A stretch of 64,000 nucleotides of DNA from Paenibacillus sp. DMB5 (GTDB lineage: Bacteria; Bacillota; Bacilli; Paenibacillales; Paenibacillaceae), in NCBI RefSeq assembly GCF_001517085.1, contig NZ_LRAC01000127.1, forward strand, positions 34,961 to 98,960, given 5' to 3'. The position numbers and the translations under genes are program-made. The notes below the pieces were generated by a model, which saw only the letters and a program-made list of their open reading frames with translations, was not told the origin of the DNA and made no database searches. Of the stretch, positions 17,664 to 27,057 are shown in pieces (within the stretch, counting starts at the first letter, position 1; the number at the start of each line of letters is the position of its first letter).

Positions 17664-18590
17664 TCAACCTCTTGTCTTCAGCAAAACAGGAACCTCGAAG
17701 CATGCGGAATCAACCCACGTTCCAGTGGTGAAATCGCGCCCGCGCACCAGCACCTTATCGCTGTAGACTTCTACATAATACCCTTGGCTGCCGTCTATGT
17801 GCACATCCTCATTGTTCCAAAGATAGGCTACCGAGGCTGCATTGAACATCGTGGCCGTCTCCCCGTTACCCGGGAACATCGTATGCTCCGATTCCAGCTC
17901 CCAATGGGTATGGCCGGTGAACAGCAGAGTCTGCGGGTATTTGTCCAGAATCGCACGCAGCTCCTTGTCTTGCGTAACTCCGTACCATTCCTGTTCTTCA
18001 AGAGAGCCGGCCACGGTGTTCATCAGCGGCTGATGCAGGAAGAGAAAAACGGGCTGATCCGCTGCAGCCGGTCCGCCGTCAGAACGCTCGCCAAGCTTCC
18101 GCTCCAGCCACTGGAGCTGTTCTTCCGACAGGCTGCAGAATATCGGCAATCCTTCCTCGGTTCCCAGGAAAATAAAATGATACCCGCCGATCCAATGGTC
18201 ATGATAAGGCCCCGGCGAACCCATACGGGAGGTGTACATTCCAAGGCGTGACTCCCAGTCGCCTAGACCAACTTCGGCCAGTTGCGGCTGCCAGTGGCCG
18301 ATGCCGACATCGTGATTGCCAAGCGTATAACGGATTTCCGGCAGCACCGTCCGGTACTGGCCGAGAATCCGGTGTACCTCCGCATATTCCTCCGGGAAGC
18401 CGTGGTCGGTAATATCGCCAACATGAATGATGCCGCTGCTGCCCTGGGCATGGACGGCCAGATCCTGCAAGGCCCGTTCAAAGTTCCGGTTATACTCATG
18501 GGCAGGGTCAGCGGTGACATGGGTGTCGGTAATAATCTGAAAGGTGAGCAGCGGCGTTTCTCCGCCCGTTAACTTGGTCTCCATCTGCAA
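17664..18590 (-). CDS. calcineurin-like metallophosphoesterase
   Basis: 308 residues, cytoplasmic. The five di-metal motifs are visible: ITDTHVT (D22, H24), VGDITDHG, LGNHD (about 91-94), LFLHQP and FTGHTHWE (about 226). This is the class III phosphodiesterase/phosphoesterase core (CpdA/GpdQ-like). TTG start seven bases after AAGGAGG; an ATG two codons later is an alternative. It is the last gene of a five-gene minus-strand operon with an ABC importer and a HAD phosphatase, which suggests it hydrolyses the imported phospho-ester (inference). Confidence 0.9.
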   Translation of the reverse strand: MQMETKLTGGETPLLTFQIITDTHVTADPAHEYNRNFERALQDLAVHAQGSSGIIHVGDITDHGFPEEYAEVHRILGQYRTVLPEIRYTLGNHDVGIGHWQPQLAEVGLGDWESRLGMYTSRMGSPGPYHDHWIGGYHFIFLGTEEGLPIFCSLSEEQLQWLERKLGERSDGGPAAADQPVFLFLHQPLMNTVAGSLEEQEWYGVTQDKELRAILDKYPQTLLFTGHTHWELESEHTMFPGNGETATMFNAASVAYLWNNEDVHIDGSQGYYVEVYSDKVLVRGRDFTTGTWVDSACFEVPVLLKTRG

Positions 18591-18620
18591 AGACTCGCCT
18601 CCTTGAGTATGATTTCTCGC

Positions 18621-19424
18621 TTATTGAAAAGCCAGCTCCTCATAAGACTGCACAATGGCATCAGCATCAGGCAGCAAATGATTAAGCAGCGTTATAGCTG
18701 AAGAATTCCCCGGCACAGCAGCTCCGGCATCCGGTGCAATCGAAACCGCAACCGCTGCGCCTGCTGCCTTAGCCATGCGCATATCGCCGTTCGTATCGCC
18801 GATTACAGCGGCGGCGGAAGGTTGTACACCGAGCTGCCTGCAGGCCAGCAGGGCCATGTCAGGGAACGGCTTGCCGCGCTCCACCTGATCGGTGCCGATG
18901 ACGGCCGTGAAATAGTGGCGGATGCCGAGCCAGCGGAGATGCTTCTCCGCGGCTTCGGTATCATCCGCCGACACTACGGCCATTGCTATGCCCTGTGCGT
19001 CGCACTCTTCCAGGAAGCGGAGCAGGCCGGGCAGCGGAAGGACGGGGCGGCTATGCTCCAGCATGGCGTCCGCCTCCCGGCGGCAGGCTTCCACCAGCTC
19101 CATCGACTCCGCCCAGGAGAGGCCGAGCAGATAGCCCTGCCAGCCAAGGATCGCGTAAAGGTCATTCATCGTGCCCATGGCGAGCGGACCATTGCGGTCG
19201 TAGCCGGTAATCCGGCCCTCCTCATTATGGACTGTGCCCAGCAGGCTGTTCAGGTACGTCTCAGGAAAGGTAAGGCCGCGCAGCTTCAGCTGCCGGATAA
19301 AATGCGTAAGCAGGCATTCACTCCAGCTTCCCCAGAGGGAGACGAAGTCGAGCAGGGTGCCGTCCTTGTCAAACAGGATTGCGGATATGTCGTAATTCCC
19401 CTGCGGGGTAATCAGCTCAGGCAT
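18621..19424 (-). CDS. HAD-superfamily hydrolase
   Basis: 267 residues, phosphoglycolate-phosphatase-like. Motif I FDKDGTLLDF (nucleophile and acid Asp), an alpha-helical cap, motif II VVSADD, motif III lysine in the ERGKPFPD segment, and motif IV GDTNGDMRMAKAAG. An in-frame start 45 bases upstream exists, but AAGGAGG lies eight bases before the ATG chosen. It lies between the solute-binding protein and the metallophosphoesterase in the operon, a likely phosphomonoesterase acting after uptake. Confidence 0.9.
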   Translation of the reverse strand: MPELITPQGNYDISAILFDKDGTLLDFVSLWGSWSECLLTHFIRQLKLRGLTFPETYLNSLLGTVHNEEGRITGYDRNGPLAMGTMNDLYAILGWQGYLLGLSWAESMELVEACRREADAMLEHSRPVLPLPGLLRFLEECDAQGIAMAVVSADDTEAAEKHLRWLGIRHYFTAVIGTDQVERGKPFPDMALLACRQLGVQPSAAAVIGDTNGDMRMAKAAGAAVAVSIAPDAGAAVPGNSSAITLLNHLLPDADAIVQSYEELAFQ

Positions 19425-19527
19425 GGCTGCGGCCTCCTTCATAGTAAATTCACGGCATTTATGATTCATATCGTAGTATATTTACGGGATTAATCACCGG
19501 ATGAAGCCGGTCCGTTCTCAACCGAAA

Positions 19528-20874
19528 TTACTTCACCTTATCCAGCGCCGCCTGTGCAGTCGCCTGCGCTTCTTTGAGCGCTTCGGCAGCAGGGATGTTC
19601 TCGATCTGCACCTTGTCCGCAGCGATTTTCAGTGCATCATTGATTTTGCCGCCCGTAGGGTCCTGGAACGGAGCGGAGGCATGGGAGGCCTGCTGCAGCG
19701 GGATTTTGATCTGCGGGTTGGTCTCGCTGAACGAGATGAACGCCGGATCCTCCAGTGCAGACTGGCGAACCGCAATGTATCCGGTGTTAATCGACCAGAA
19801 GGCGGTATTCTCGGAGTTGGTAAAGTAAGCCAGCCATTTCAGCGCGGCCTGCTTCTCTTCATCGCTTGCTTTGGCAGGGATACCGGCCTGAATAGCTTCA
19901 GCTACCGGTTTGCCTTCGCCGACACCGGCCCAGCCGGGCTGTTCCATTGCCGCTACGATGCTGAAGTCCAGATCGCCCTGGTCACCGCTGGAGCCGGTAT
20001 AACCGGCCGCCTGGCCTTTCATTACGTCATCAATCGTTTTGTACCAGTACTCCCAGCCCTGTCCGCCGGAGTGAATACGCATGATCTGGTCTTCATGAAT
20101 CCACTTGCGGAACAGATCCCACGTTTCGATCCACTCAGGGGAGTCGATAGTAACAGTCTTGCCGTCCTCACTCAGAATGCTGCCGCCCTTGCTCAGCACC
20201 GCATCGATCATATTGCCGGAGCCCCACATCGGCTCCCAGCCGTAGACGCTTGTTTTACCGCCTTCTTTAACCGTCATTTTCTCGGCCGCCGCCGCGAGAT
20301 CCTCCCAGGTTTTGATCTGGCTGGCATCAATGCCGCTCTTCTTAAAAGCATCCTGACGGTAGTACATCACCTGCGTTGTGCCGTACATCGGCAGGAAATA
20401 CTGCTTGCCGTCCACCTTGCCCTGGTTCAGGAAGGTCTGGACGAAATCCTCCGGCTTGAAATCCGGCTGTGCCGCAATCAGCTCATCCAGCTCGGCGAAA
20501 TAGCCCTTGCGCGCCCAGTCCACATTGGAGGACAGCACGGCTGCCGGAACCGTTCCGGTAGCAATCGCCGCCTGAAGCTTCTGCTGGGTTTCGGTATAGT
20601 CTGCCTGTACGATGCCTTTAACGATAACCTCCTGCTGGGAGGCGTTGAATTTTTGAATGAGTGCTTCCATATTTTCGCCGAGCTTGCCGCCCAGGCCGTA
20701 CCAGAACTCAATCGTGACCGGTTCGCTTTGGGCAGCAGGAGCTGCTGCGGATGGAGCTGACGATGCGCCGCTTGCCTCCGTAACCTGATTGGCGGCGCCG
20801 TTTGCGCCGCAGGCTGTTAGTACAGTCATACCGGCAATCATGGATAGTGCGGACAACCTTTTCAATACGTTCAT
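19528..20874 (-). CDS. extracellular solute-binding lipoprotein (UgpB/sugar type)
   Basis: 448-residue family 1 binding protein. Signal peptide with lipobox VLTACGAN (C22), then the EFWYGLGGKLGENMEALIQKFNASQ start typical of UgpB/MalE-type proteins. Three consecutive ATG codons follow GAGGAG; the third has the best spacing. It is preceded on the minus strand by its two permeases. With phosphoesterase and HAD genes downstream, a glycerophosphodiester or other sugar phosphate is a plausible ligand, but the sequence alone does not fix it. Confidence 0.9.
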   Translation of the reverse strand: MNVLKRLSALSMIAGMTVLTACGANGAANQVTEASGASSAPSAAAPAAQSEPVTIEFWYGLGGKLGENMEALIQKFNASQQEVIVKGIVQADYTETQQKLQAAIATGTVPAAVLSSNVDWARKGYFAELDELIAAQPDFKPEDFVQTFLNQGKVDGKQYFLPMYGTTQVMYYRQDAFKKSGIDASQIKTWEDLAAAAEKMTVKEGGKTSVYGWEPMWGSGNMIDAVLSKGGSILSEDGKTVTIDSPEWIETWDLFRKWIHEDQIMRIHSGGQGWEYWYKTIDDVMKGQAAGYTGSSGDQGDLDFSIVAAMEQPGWAGVGEGKPVAEAIQAGIPAKASDEEKQAALKWLAYFTNSENTAFWSINTGYIAVRQSALEDPAFISFSETNPQIKIPLQQASHASAPFQDPTGGKINDALKIAADKVQIENIPAAEALKEAQATAQAALDKVK

Positions 20875-20905
20875 CATCATTCTCCTCTTTAATAAAAGTA
20901 GTATT

Positions 20906-21754
20906 TTAGCCTTTACTGGAGCCTGCAGTCATGTTGACACTTTGCATAATTGTTTTTTGTGCCAGCACAAAAACAAGCAGCAGGGGGGCGATGGTGAAGG
21001 CGCTGGCGGCCATGATTAGCGGCCATTTCAATCCGTAAGCACCTCCCTCCACGAAGAAGCTGCGCAGACCGGCTGAGACCAGCTGCAGGGCAGGGTCCTT
21101 GGTAATCAGCATCGGCCAGAAATAATTGTTGTAATGATCGATGAAGGTAATCAGTGCCATTACGGCAAAAGAGGACCGGGTCACCGGCACCAGCACCGTC
21201 CACAGAATCCGCATATGGGATGCCCCGTCTACCTCGCCGGCCTCGACCAGCTCATGGGATACCTGCAGGAAGGCCTGCCGGATCAGGAAGATCGCAAAGA
21301 CGCTGACGCAGTTGGAGAGAATCAGGCCGCCGTAGGTATTGAGCAGATTCAGCTCGGACAGCACAAGATAGCTGGGCAGGTAGACTGCCGTAGCAGGCAC
21401 CATGTAACCGAACAGGATGACTCCGGAAAAAACACCCTTCAGGCGGAATTTCATATGGGTCAGCGCATAAGCCATCATGCCGGAATTAAAAATCTGCAGG
21501 ATGACGATGCTTCCGGCGACCAGAATGCTGTTGCCCATATATCTGGCGAACGGCGCTTCATTCCAGGCCGCGGCAAAGTTGCCCCAGAGCGGAGCCGCAG
21601 GCCAGAGCGTCGGCGGGGAGGCCCAGATTTCATCATTGGTTTTCAGGGCGCTGGTGACCATCCAGTAGAACGGGAAGGCCATCAGCAGCGCCAATATGGC
21701 GAAAAAAGCATGGCGGGCCGGTCCGCCCAGCCGTGAGAGCATACTCGTGCGCAA
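20906..21754 (-). CDS. ABC importer permease (UgpE/MalG type)
   Basis: 282-residue permease with about six membrane segments (HAFFAILALLMAFPFYWMVTSAL near the N-terminus). The EAA loop EAGEVDGASHMRILWTVLVPV lies near residue 190. It follows the first permease by 26 bases and precedes the binding protein by about 30. It is the second half of the importer channel; the ATPase is not encoded here. Confidence 0.92.
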   Translation of the reverse strand: MRTSMLSRLGGPARHAFFAILALLMAFPFYWMVTSALKTNDEIWASPPTLWPAAPLWGNFAAAWNEAPFARYMGNSILVAGSIVILQIFNSGMMAYALTHMKFRLKGVFSGVILFGYMVPATAVYLPSYLVLSELNLLNTYGGLILSNCVSVFAIFLIRQAFLQVSHELVEAGEVDGASHMRILWTVLVPVTRSSFAVMALITFIDHYNNYFWPMLITKDPALQLVSAGLRSFFVEGGAYGLKWPLIMAASAFTIAPLLLVFVLAQKTIMQSVNMTAGSSKG

Positions 21755-21780
21755 GTGGAAAGACCTCCTTAGATAACGGT

Positions 21781-22662
21781 TTATTGATAGTGCGTCGTCC
21801 GTCTGCTGATGCTGAGCGACAGCACCGACAGCAGCATACAGATGAACACCAGTACGACAGCCACACTGGAAGCCTCGCCGATCTGGAAGGATTCAAAAGC
21901 AGACTGGTAATACAGGTACAGCAGCGTACGGGTTGAGCCGGACGGACCGCCTTGTGTCAGCACGTTAATCTGATCATAGGCCTGCAGCGCCTGAACCATC
22001 TGCACCACGAACAGGAACAGCGTGGTCGGTGAGATCAGCGGCAGCGTAATCCGGACAAATTTTTGCACAGCCCCGGCCCCGTCAAGCTCGCCTGCCTCCA
22101 GCAGATCAGAAGGAACATTCCGCAGGGCTACGAGATAGAAGATCATCGCCCAGCCCGCTGATTTCCAGACCGTTACGAGCAGCACACCCGCAAGTGCCCA
22201 ACTGGGATCCTGTAGCCAGCCGATCGGTTCAAGACCGAGAAAGTCCAGCACCGTATTGGCCAGGCCGACCTCAGGCTCGTAGATCCAGGACCAGACGATC
22301 GAGACAGCGACAGTCGGAGTAACCCATGGCGAGAAGAGCAGTGCCTGATAGAGGCCGGAGCCTTTCAGCTTACGGTTCATAAGAAGGGCCAGCCCCAGGC
22401 CGATGGCGATGACCGGCAGCACACTGCCGATGCAGAACAGTACGGTGACCCGCAGCGCTTTGTAAAAAGCCGGATTGCCAAAGAGGTCGATATAATTCTG
22501 CAGCCCGACAAAGGTTTTGGTTGGACTCATGAAATCCCATTCTGTAAAGCTGAGATACAGCACATAGATCAGCGGTGCCAGCCAGAACAGCACAAAGGGT
22601 ATCATCGCCGGCAGCGTAAAGAGTACGGGCTTTAAACCGCTTATTAACTTATTTCGTGTCAT
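21781..22662 (-). CDS. ABC importer permease (UgpA/MalF type)
   Basis: 293-residue permease: N-terminal segment PVLFTLPAMIPFVLFWLAPL, six predicted membrane helices, and EAA loop EAGELDGAGAVQKFVRITLPLI. First gene of the five-gene operon. Upstream on the other strand is a GbsR-type regulator, with a 221-base divergent region carrying an imperfect dyad TTGTACACTGGACAA (22740-22754). Confidence 0.92.
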   Translation of the reverse strand: MTRNKLISGLKPVLFTLPAMIPFVLFWLAPLIYVLYLSFTEWDFMSPTKTFVGLQNYIDLFGNPAFYKALRVTVLFCIGSVLPVIAIGLGLALLMNRKLKGSGLYQALLFSPWVTPTVAVSIVWSWIYEPEVGLANTVLDFLGLEPIGWLQDPSWALAGVLLVTVWKSAGWAMIFYLVALRNVPSDLLEAGELDGAGAVQKFVRITLPLISPTTLFLFVVQMVQALQAYDQINVLTQGGPSGSTRTLLYLYYQSAFESFQIGEASSVAVVLVFICMLLSVLSLSISRRTTHYQ

Positions 22663-22739
22663 TTTCGTTCCGATACCCCATTCCGTCAGCTTTGTTTTGC
22701 GGTATAATGCAGGTGAATACTATCTCTGTTCAAAAAAAA

Positions 22740-22754
22740 TTGTACACTGGACAA
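22740..22754. promoter_or_regulatory. imperfect dyad between the ABC operon and the GbsR-type gene
   Basis: TTGTAC-ACT-GGACAA, one mismatch in a six-base inverted repeat, in the divergent promoter region. A candidate operator for the adjacent winged-helix regulator; inference only. Confidence 0.3.
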
Positions 22755-22883
22755 GTAAGCGTGTGGTCAACCGGAAGTAAAGCAGACTCGGAAATTGTGT
22801 AAAATTTGTTGCAATAATGCGGGCTTGTTCCCGCTTTATGTAATGCGGAGTTAACAAGACTACGAAGAGTGAGGGTGCAGCAA

Positions 22884-23447
22884 ATGAAGCAGGCCGCATT
22901 TGGCGAAGACAACGGGCAGTTATCTCCACGGGAGCAGCTGCTGCGCAGGGTGATTGATGCGATCGCTCAGACGATGGATTTGTACGGGGCCAATTATTCC
23001 TTTGGGCAGCTGTACGGGATTATGTTCTTTGAGGACAAGCCGATGACGCTGGAGGAAATGAAGCAGGTGATGAATATGAGCAAAAGCAATATGAGCTACG
23101 GTGTGCGTTCCCTGATGTCCTCACAGATGGTAACCAAGCTCGAAGAGAAACGGGAGCGGAAGGATCTGTATGTGGCGGAGACGGATTTTTTCCAGGCGTT
23201 CCGGAACTTCTTCACCCTGAAGCTGCAGCGGGAGATTGATGTAATGCAGGAGGCGATGGGGGCGGTGATTCCGCAGCTGGAGGTTTTGATGCAGGCGGGA
23301 GATACGCCCGAAGAGGAGCGGCTGTCCTGCAGCCGGGATTTGGAGAAGCTGCGTCATGCAGCGGAATATTACCGCTGGCTGCAGCAGTTTGTTGATGGAC
23401 TGAAGAACGGGGAGATGTTCGGCGGACCGGGTGCGGAGCAGCGTTGA
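22884..23447 (+). CDS. GbsR/MarR-family transcriptional regulator
   Basis: 187 residues. Winged-helix DNA-binding region at about residues 25-95 (LYGIMFFEDKPMTLEEMKQV, MSKSNMSYGVRSLMSSQMV) and a helical C-terminal dimer region. The pattern YGANYSFGQLYGIMFF is typical of the GbsR/OpcR branch, whose studied members repress glycine-betaine/choline genes. An in-frame GTG at 22869 is possible; the ATG after GAGGG is preferred. It is divergent from the ABC importer operon and is a good candidate to control it. Confidence 0.85.
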   Translation: MKQAAFGEDNGQLSPREQLLRRVIDAIAQTMDLYGANYSFGQLYGIMFFEDKPMTLEEMKQVMNMSKSNMSYGVRSLMSSQMVTKLEEKRERKDLYVAETDFFQAFRNFFTLKLQREIDVMQEAMGAVIPQLEVLMQAGDTPEEERLSCSRDLEKLRHAAEYYRWLQQFVDGLKNGEMFGGPGAEQR

Positions 23448-23634
23448 GTCACGGCATGCTATGTCAATTTTTTTGCGGAAATTTGAACCGTCCCCCGTCT
23501 GCCCTTGCACGTTAGCTGCGCTTTATACAACTATATCGCCATTTTTTCTTCTTATCCCCGGTTTAAGTGTATTCTGTGCAACTATCCCTTATAGAGTGTG
23601 CCTTTTAACTATACTGCGCAAGCAGACGACAAAA

Positions 23635-23670
23635 AACAGGCAGACCCGTTTCCATACGGATCTGCCTGTT
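23635..23670 (-). terminator. Terminator of the FtsX-type ABC operon
   Basis: Stem AACAGGCAGACCCG (23635-23648) / CGGATCTGCCTGTT (23657-23670) with one mismatch. The run of A on the left gives the U-tract for the minus-strand transcript; TTTATTT on the right may let it act in both directions. Confidence 0.8.
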
Positions 23671-23736
23671 TATTTATGTGCTTTCCTCACAATGAGGGGC
23701 TGCGGGCAGATAAATTTGTTTTTCAGAATACTAAGC

Positions 23737-26268
23737 TTATTCCCCCTGACGCAGCCTTTCAATCAGCGTATCCTTACTCAGCATTCTGTACGAGCTCAAG
23801 GTTACCGTGTAAGCAATGACAGCCAGCACAGGGATGACCAGCACAAAGGGCAGCCAGCTCATGCGGAACACGGTAAAAGCCATGTTATCCGCAATGCTTT
23901 TGGCAATGTTATAGGTCAGGAACACGCCGAGGCTTGATGTAATAGCGGTGGTCAGAAGGACATTGTACAGCCCCTCATAGATCAGCATTTTTTTGAGCTG
24001 GCGTTTAGTCATGCCGATGCTCTCCAACAGAGCGAATTCATTCCTCCGCGTAATAACACCCGTAACGACTGTATTGATATAATTCAGGATGCCGATCAGC
24101 GCAATGACGAAGCTAAGACCGTAGCCGATAATCCGAAAAACCCGGATAAATCCGTCCAGCTCCTCCCGGTAATCCTCTCTCGATTTAACCACCAGCTCAT
24201 CACTGGAAGCGGCCAGGGATTTGGCTGCCTGTGTTGCACTGTCCAGCTTGTCCGGGTCAATATGCAGCGTTGCTGACAGCGCCCATGGCGGGTTAGTCTC
24301 CGCAGGCAGCTCTCTGGTCAATTCGGATGACGGGAAGAATGCATTGAACCCGTACGTTGAGAAAGACTGGGTCGTCGCAGCATAGAGCGCATCGTAATTC
24401 ATTACAGCCATGACCTCATAGCTTTTGCCCAGATTTTTAAACTCAATCATATCACCGGGATGATAGTAAGAGGTATAAGTATCTTCCTCCCACATGTTGG
24501 CTTGAGCCACCAGCACATAGTCCCCGGAAGCGAATTTCTGCGGATCAAATCGGCCTTCGATAACATCCTTTTCTACCAGGCTGTACCAGCCAGGATCGAT
24601 GCCATACAGTCTAAGATAAACAAGATTACGCTCCAGCAGGCTTGTAAGTAAAGGCTCCTTCGGCTCTGTCTCTGACAAAGGCTGCAATACAGCACGGGTT
24701 TTCTCATCCATTTCATGAATATCATAATAGTAGTAAACCTTCTCCACGCTCTCCACACCATCAATCTTTGCCAATTCATTGCTGAATGCCTCCGACAGCT
24801 TATAAGGATCACCGGCGCGTTCACCTGTAAAGGTCTCAATGGCCTCATTACGGATTACCACATCCCCGGAAAGAAACGTGCTAAGGTATTTATTCACATC
24901 GAGCGAACCGATCACCGTGAAAATAATACTGAACAGCACAATGCTCAAGGAAAGAGAGGTCAGCATGAGGGTCAGCTTCTTTTTACTGCGGAACAGGTTC
25001 GTGAAGGCCATGACAGGCAGCCGGCCTCCGCGCTTCGAGCGTTTGTTCATCCGCCGCGTTGTTTGCACTCCCGTATACCTGACCGCTTCGACAGGCGCAA
25101 TCCGTGCGGCCATCCGGCCCGGCTTCCCTGCAGCGACCCATACCGTCAGATAAGCGAACAGGGCGGCTCCAATGAAAATCCACGGGCTGGCGGAATAAGC
25201 GGCTTCCATAGGCTCACTGGAAAAAGTGTTCAGCATCGGCGTGAGCAGCCATCCGATTATATAGCCTGCAGCGAGGCCGAAGGGAAGCCCGATCAGATAC
25301 AAGACCTGTGATTGTACTCTGATAATCCGTTTGAGCTGCCTTGGTGTCGTCCCGATCGCTTTGAGCAGACCGTAAAACTTCACATCACGCACAACCGATA
25401 TGTAAAAAATATTATAAATTAGCAGATACCCGCTCAGCATAATAATGAAGACGACAGCTACATAAGGTACAAATTCAATAAGATTGTCGGATAAGGAAGA
25501 GGTCGTATAAGCCCAGTTGACTCCAGTGGGTCTATCTATACCTGTATCGGCGAGCACTTTATCCAGCTTTTTTTCAATATCGACTGCGTTCTTGAACATT
25601 ACGCTCATCTCTGCGGTGTTTACATAGGAGCCGCTGGCTTCGGACTCTGCCGGATCAATCCCGGAGAGATTATTCTGCACCCATGCATCGGAGACGAAGG
25701 CCAGTCCCGCAATCGCCAGATTTTTATCCGCTTCATAGTAGCCTGACACGATAAAATCCTGCTTAAGAACACGCTCTGTAATATCAATGTCCAGCTGGAA
25801 CTTTTCGCCCAGCGCATGCTTCACACCGAGCTTATCCAGCACCCAGGTACTCAGCACAACCTCATTCTCAGCTTCAGGCAAACGCCCCTCAATAAGATGA
25901 ATAAAACCATGCCGGGCATAGGCTTCATCGATCTGCTTAACCTCTACCGGACTGTCCCTGAACACCTCGTTCCGCAGGATCCCGGCATTCAGCGAAACGC
26001 TGTATTCCTTAATGCTTGGATGCTGCTTTAATATCTCTATCTGCTCAGGGCTCACCCGTTTGAAGCTGCCGTGAAAATCACTGCCGGCCGTCTTCATCTT
26101 GGTTAATTCCATAGATTTGTTAAGGCTCATCGACATCGTAAACATCGACGTAATCAGCAGTGTCGTCAGTACGACAGCGCAGATGACAGCCAGGTTGCGC
26201 AGCGGATTGGCCCGTAGGCTTTGGATGGAGAGACGGGTTACAATCTTGCTGTTATTGTTGGCAATCAT
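23737..26268 (-). CDS. FtsX-type ABC permease (large, two FtsX domains)
   Basis: 843 residues. N-terminal membrane anchor (LRNLAVICAVVLTTLLITSMF), an extracytoplasmic domain, a three-helix FtsX block near 275-400, a short cytoplasmic linker of basic residues (TTRRMNKRSKRGGR), a second anchor and extracytoplasmic region, and a final FtsX block (about 715-830). This is the layout of MacB/LolCE-like and peptide-antibiotic exporters. ATGA overlap with the ATPase stop shows coupling. The adjacent two-component system makes a role in sensing or resisting a membrane-active compound likely. Confidence 0.92.
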   Translation of the reverse strand: MIANNNSKIVTRLSIQSLRANPLRNLAVICAVVLTTLLITSMFTMSMSLNKSMELTKMKTAGSDFHGSFKRVSPEQIEILKQHPSIKEYSVSLNAGILRNEVFRDSPVEVKQIDEAYARHGFIHLIEGRLPEAENEVVLSTWVLDKLGVKHALGEKFQLDIDITERVLKQDFIVSGYYEADKNLAIAGLAFVSDAWVQNNLSGIDPAESEASGSYVNTAEMSVMFKNAVDIEKKLDKVLADTGIDRPTGVNWAYTTSSLSDNLIEFVPYVAVVFIIMLSGYLLIYNIFYISVVRDVKFYGLLKAIGTTPRQLKRIIRVQSQVLYLIGLPFGLAAGYIIGWLLTPMLNTFSSEPMEAAYSASPWIFIGAALFAYLTVWVAAGKPGRMAARIAPVEAVRYTGVQTTRRMNKRSKRGGRLPVMAFTNLFRSKKKLTLMLTSLSLSIVLFSIIFTVIGSLDVNKYLSTFLSGDVVIRNEAIETFTGERAGDPYKLSEAFSNELAKIDGVESVEKVYYYYDIHEMDEKTRAVLQPLSETEPKEPLLTSLLERNLVYLRLYGIDPGWYSLVEKDVIEGRFDPQKFASGDYVLVAQANMWEEDTYTSYYHPGDMIEFKNLGKSYEVMAVMNYDALYAATTQSFSTYGFNAFFPSSELTRELPAETNPPWALSATLHIDPDKLDSATQAAKSLAASSDELVVKSREDYREELDGFIRVFRIIGYGLSFVIALIGILNYINTVVTGVITRRNEFALLESIGMTKRQLKKMLIYEGLYNVLLTTAITSSLGVFLTYNIAKSIADNMAFTVFRMSWLPFVLVIPVLAVIAYTVTLSSYRMLSKDTLIERLRQGE

Positions 26269-26966
26269 AGTGTCCCGGCTCCCGCCGGTGCTGCGTTTCC
26301 GGATACAATGCGCCCGTCCTCCATGCGGATAATCCGGTCAGCCATCTGGGCGATGGATTCGTTGTGCGTAATCATAACGATGGTCTGGTTGAACTTTTCG
26401 CTCATCTGCTTCAGCAGGATCAGCACTTCCTGGCTTGTTTTGCTGTCGAGATTGCCTGTCGGCTCGTCCGCCAGAATGATCGACGGCTTGGTAGCGAGCG
26501 CTCTGGCAATAGCGACCCGCTGCTGCTGTCCGCCAGAGAGATTAGAAGGGAGGGAATGAATTTTAGACTGCAGGCCCAGCGCCTGAATGACCTCATCCAG
26601 ATACGTCTGGTCGATTTTGCCGCCGTCGAGCTCGATGGGAAGCGTAATATTTTCGAGTACACCCAGAATCGGTACCAGATTATAGCTCTGGAAGACAAAT
26701 CCGACCGAACGGCGCCGGAAGATCGTCAGCTTCTCATCGCTCATCGCAAAAAGCTCGTTCCCGTCCACCGTCACCTTGCCCTCCGTAGGCCGGTCCAGAC
26801 CGCCCAGCATATGCAGCAGAGTACTTTTTCCGCTGCCGCTGGTGCCGACAATGGCGACAAACTCACCTTTTTCTACCGTCAGGGATATATCATCCAGTGC
26901 TTTTACCGTAGTCTGCGGATCTTTGCCGTAATATTTCTTCAGGTGCAGGGTACTTAAAATAGGCAT
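26265..26966 (-). CDS. MacB/LolD-type ABC transporter ATPase
   Basis: 233 residues: Walker A GTSGSGKST, Q-loop FQSYNLVP, signature NLSGGQQQR, Walker B IILADEPTGNLD, H-loop ITHN. ATG is preceded by GGAGGAG. It energises the FtsX-type permease encoded immediately downstream. Lies 91 bases after the kinase gene, in the same direction, as in other regulator-kinase-ABC modules of Firmicutes. Confidence 0.95.
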   Translation of the reverse strand: MPILSTLHLKKYYGKDPQTTVKALDDISLTVEKGEFVAIVGTSGSGKSTLLHMLGGLDRPTEGKVTVDGNELFAMSDEKLTIFRRRSVGFVFQSYNLVPILGVLENITLPIELDGGKIDQTYLDEVIQALGLQSKIHSLPSNLSGGQQQRVAIARALATKPSIILADEPTGNLDSKTSQEVLILLKQMSEKFNQTIVMITHNESIAQMADRIIRMEDGRIVSGNAAPAGAGTL

Positions 26967-27057
26967 TTGCGTATCTCCTCCATCATTCGTGGTTGTCCTC
27001 TAAGATAACAGACCATTCTAACGTGGCAGTGTCTGAAATCTGACGGAATTGACACAT

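Noticed and set aside
19501..20760. 419-residue plus-strand ORF
   Set aside because: Exactly antisense to the binding-lipoprotein gene, with no ribosome-binding site or recognisable domain; a shadow of a high-GC coding strand.
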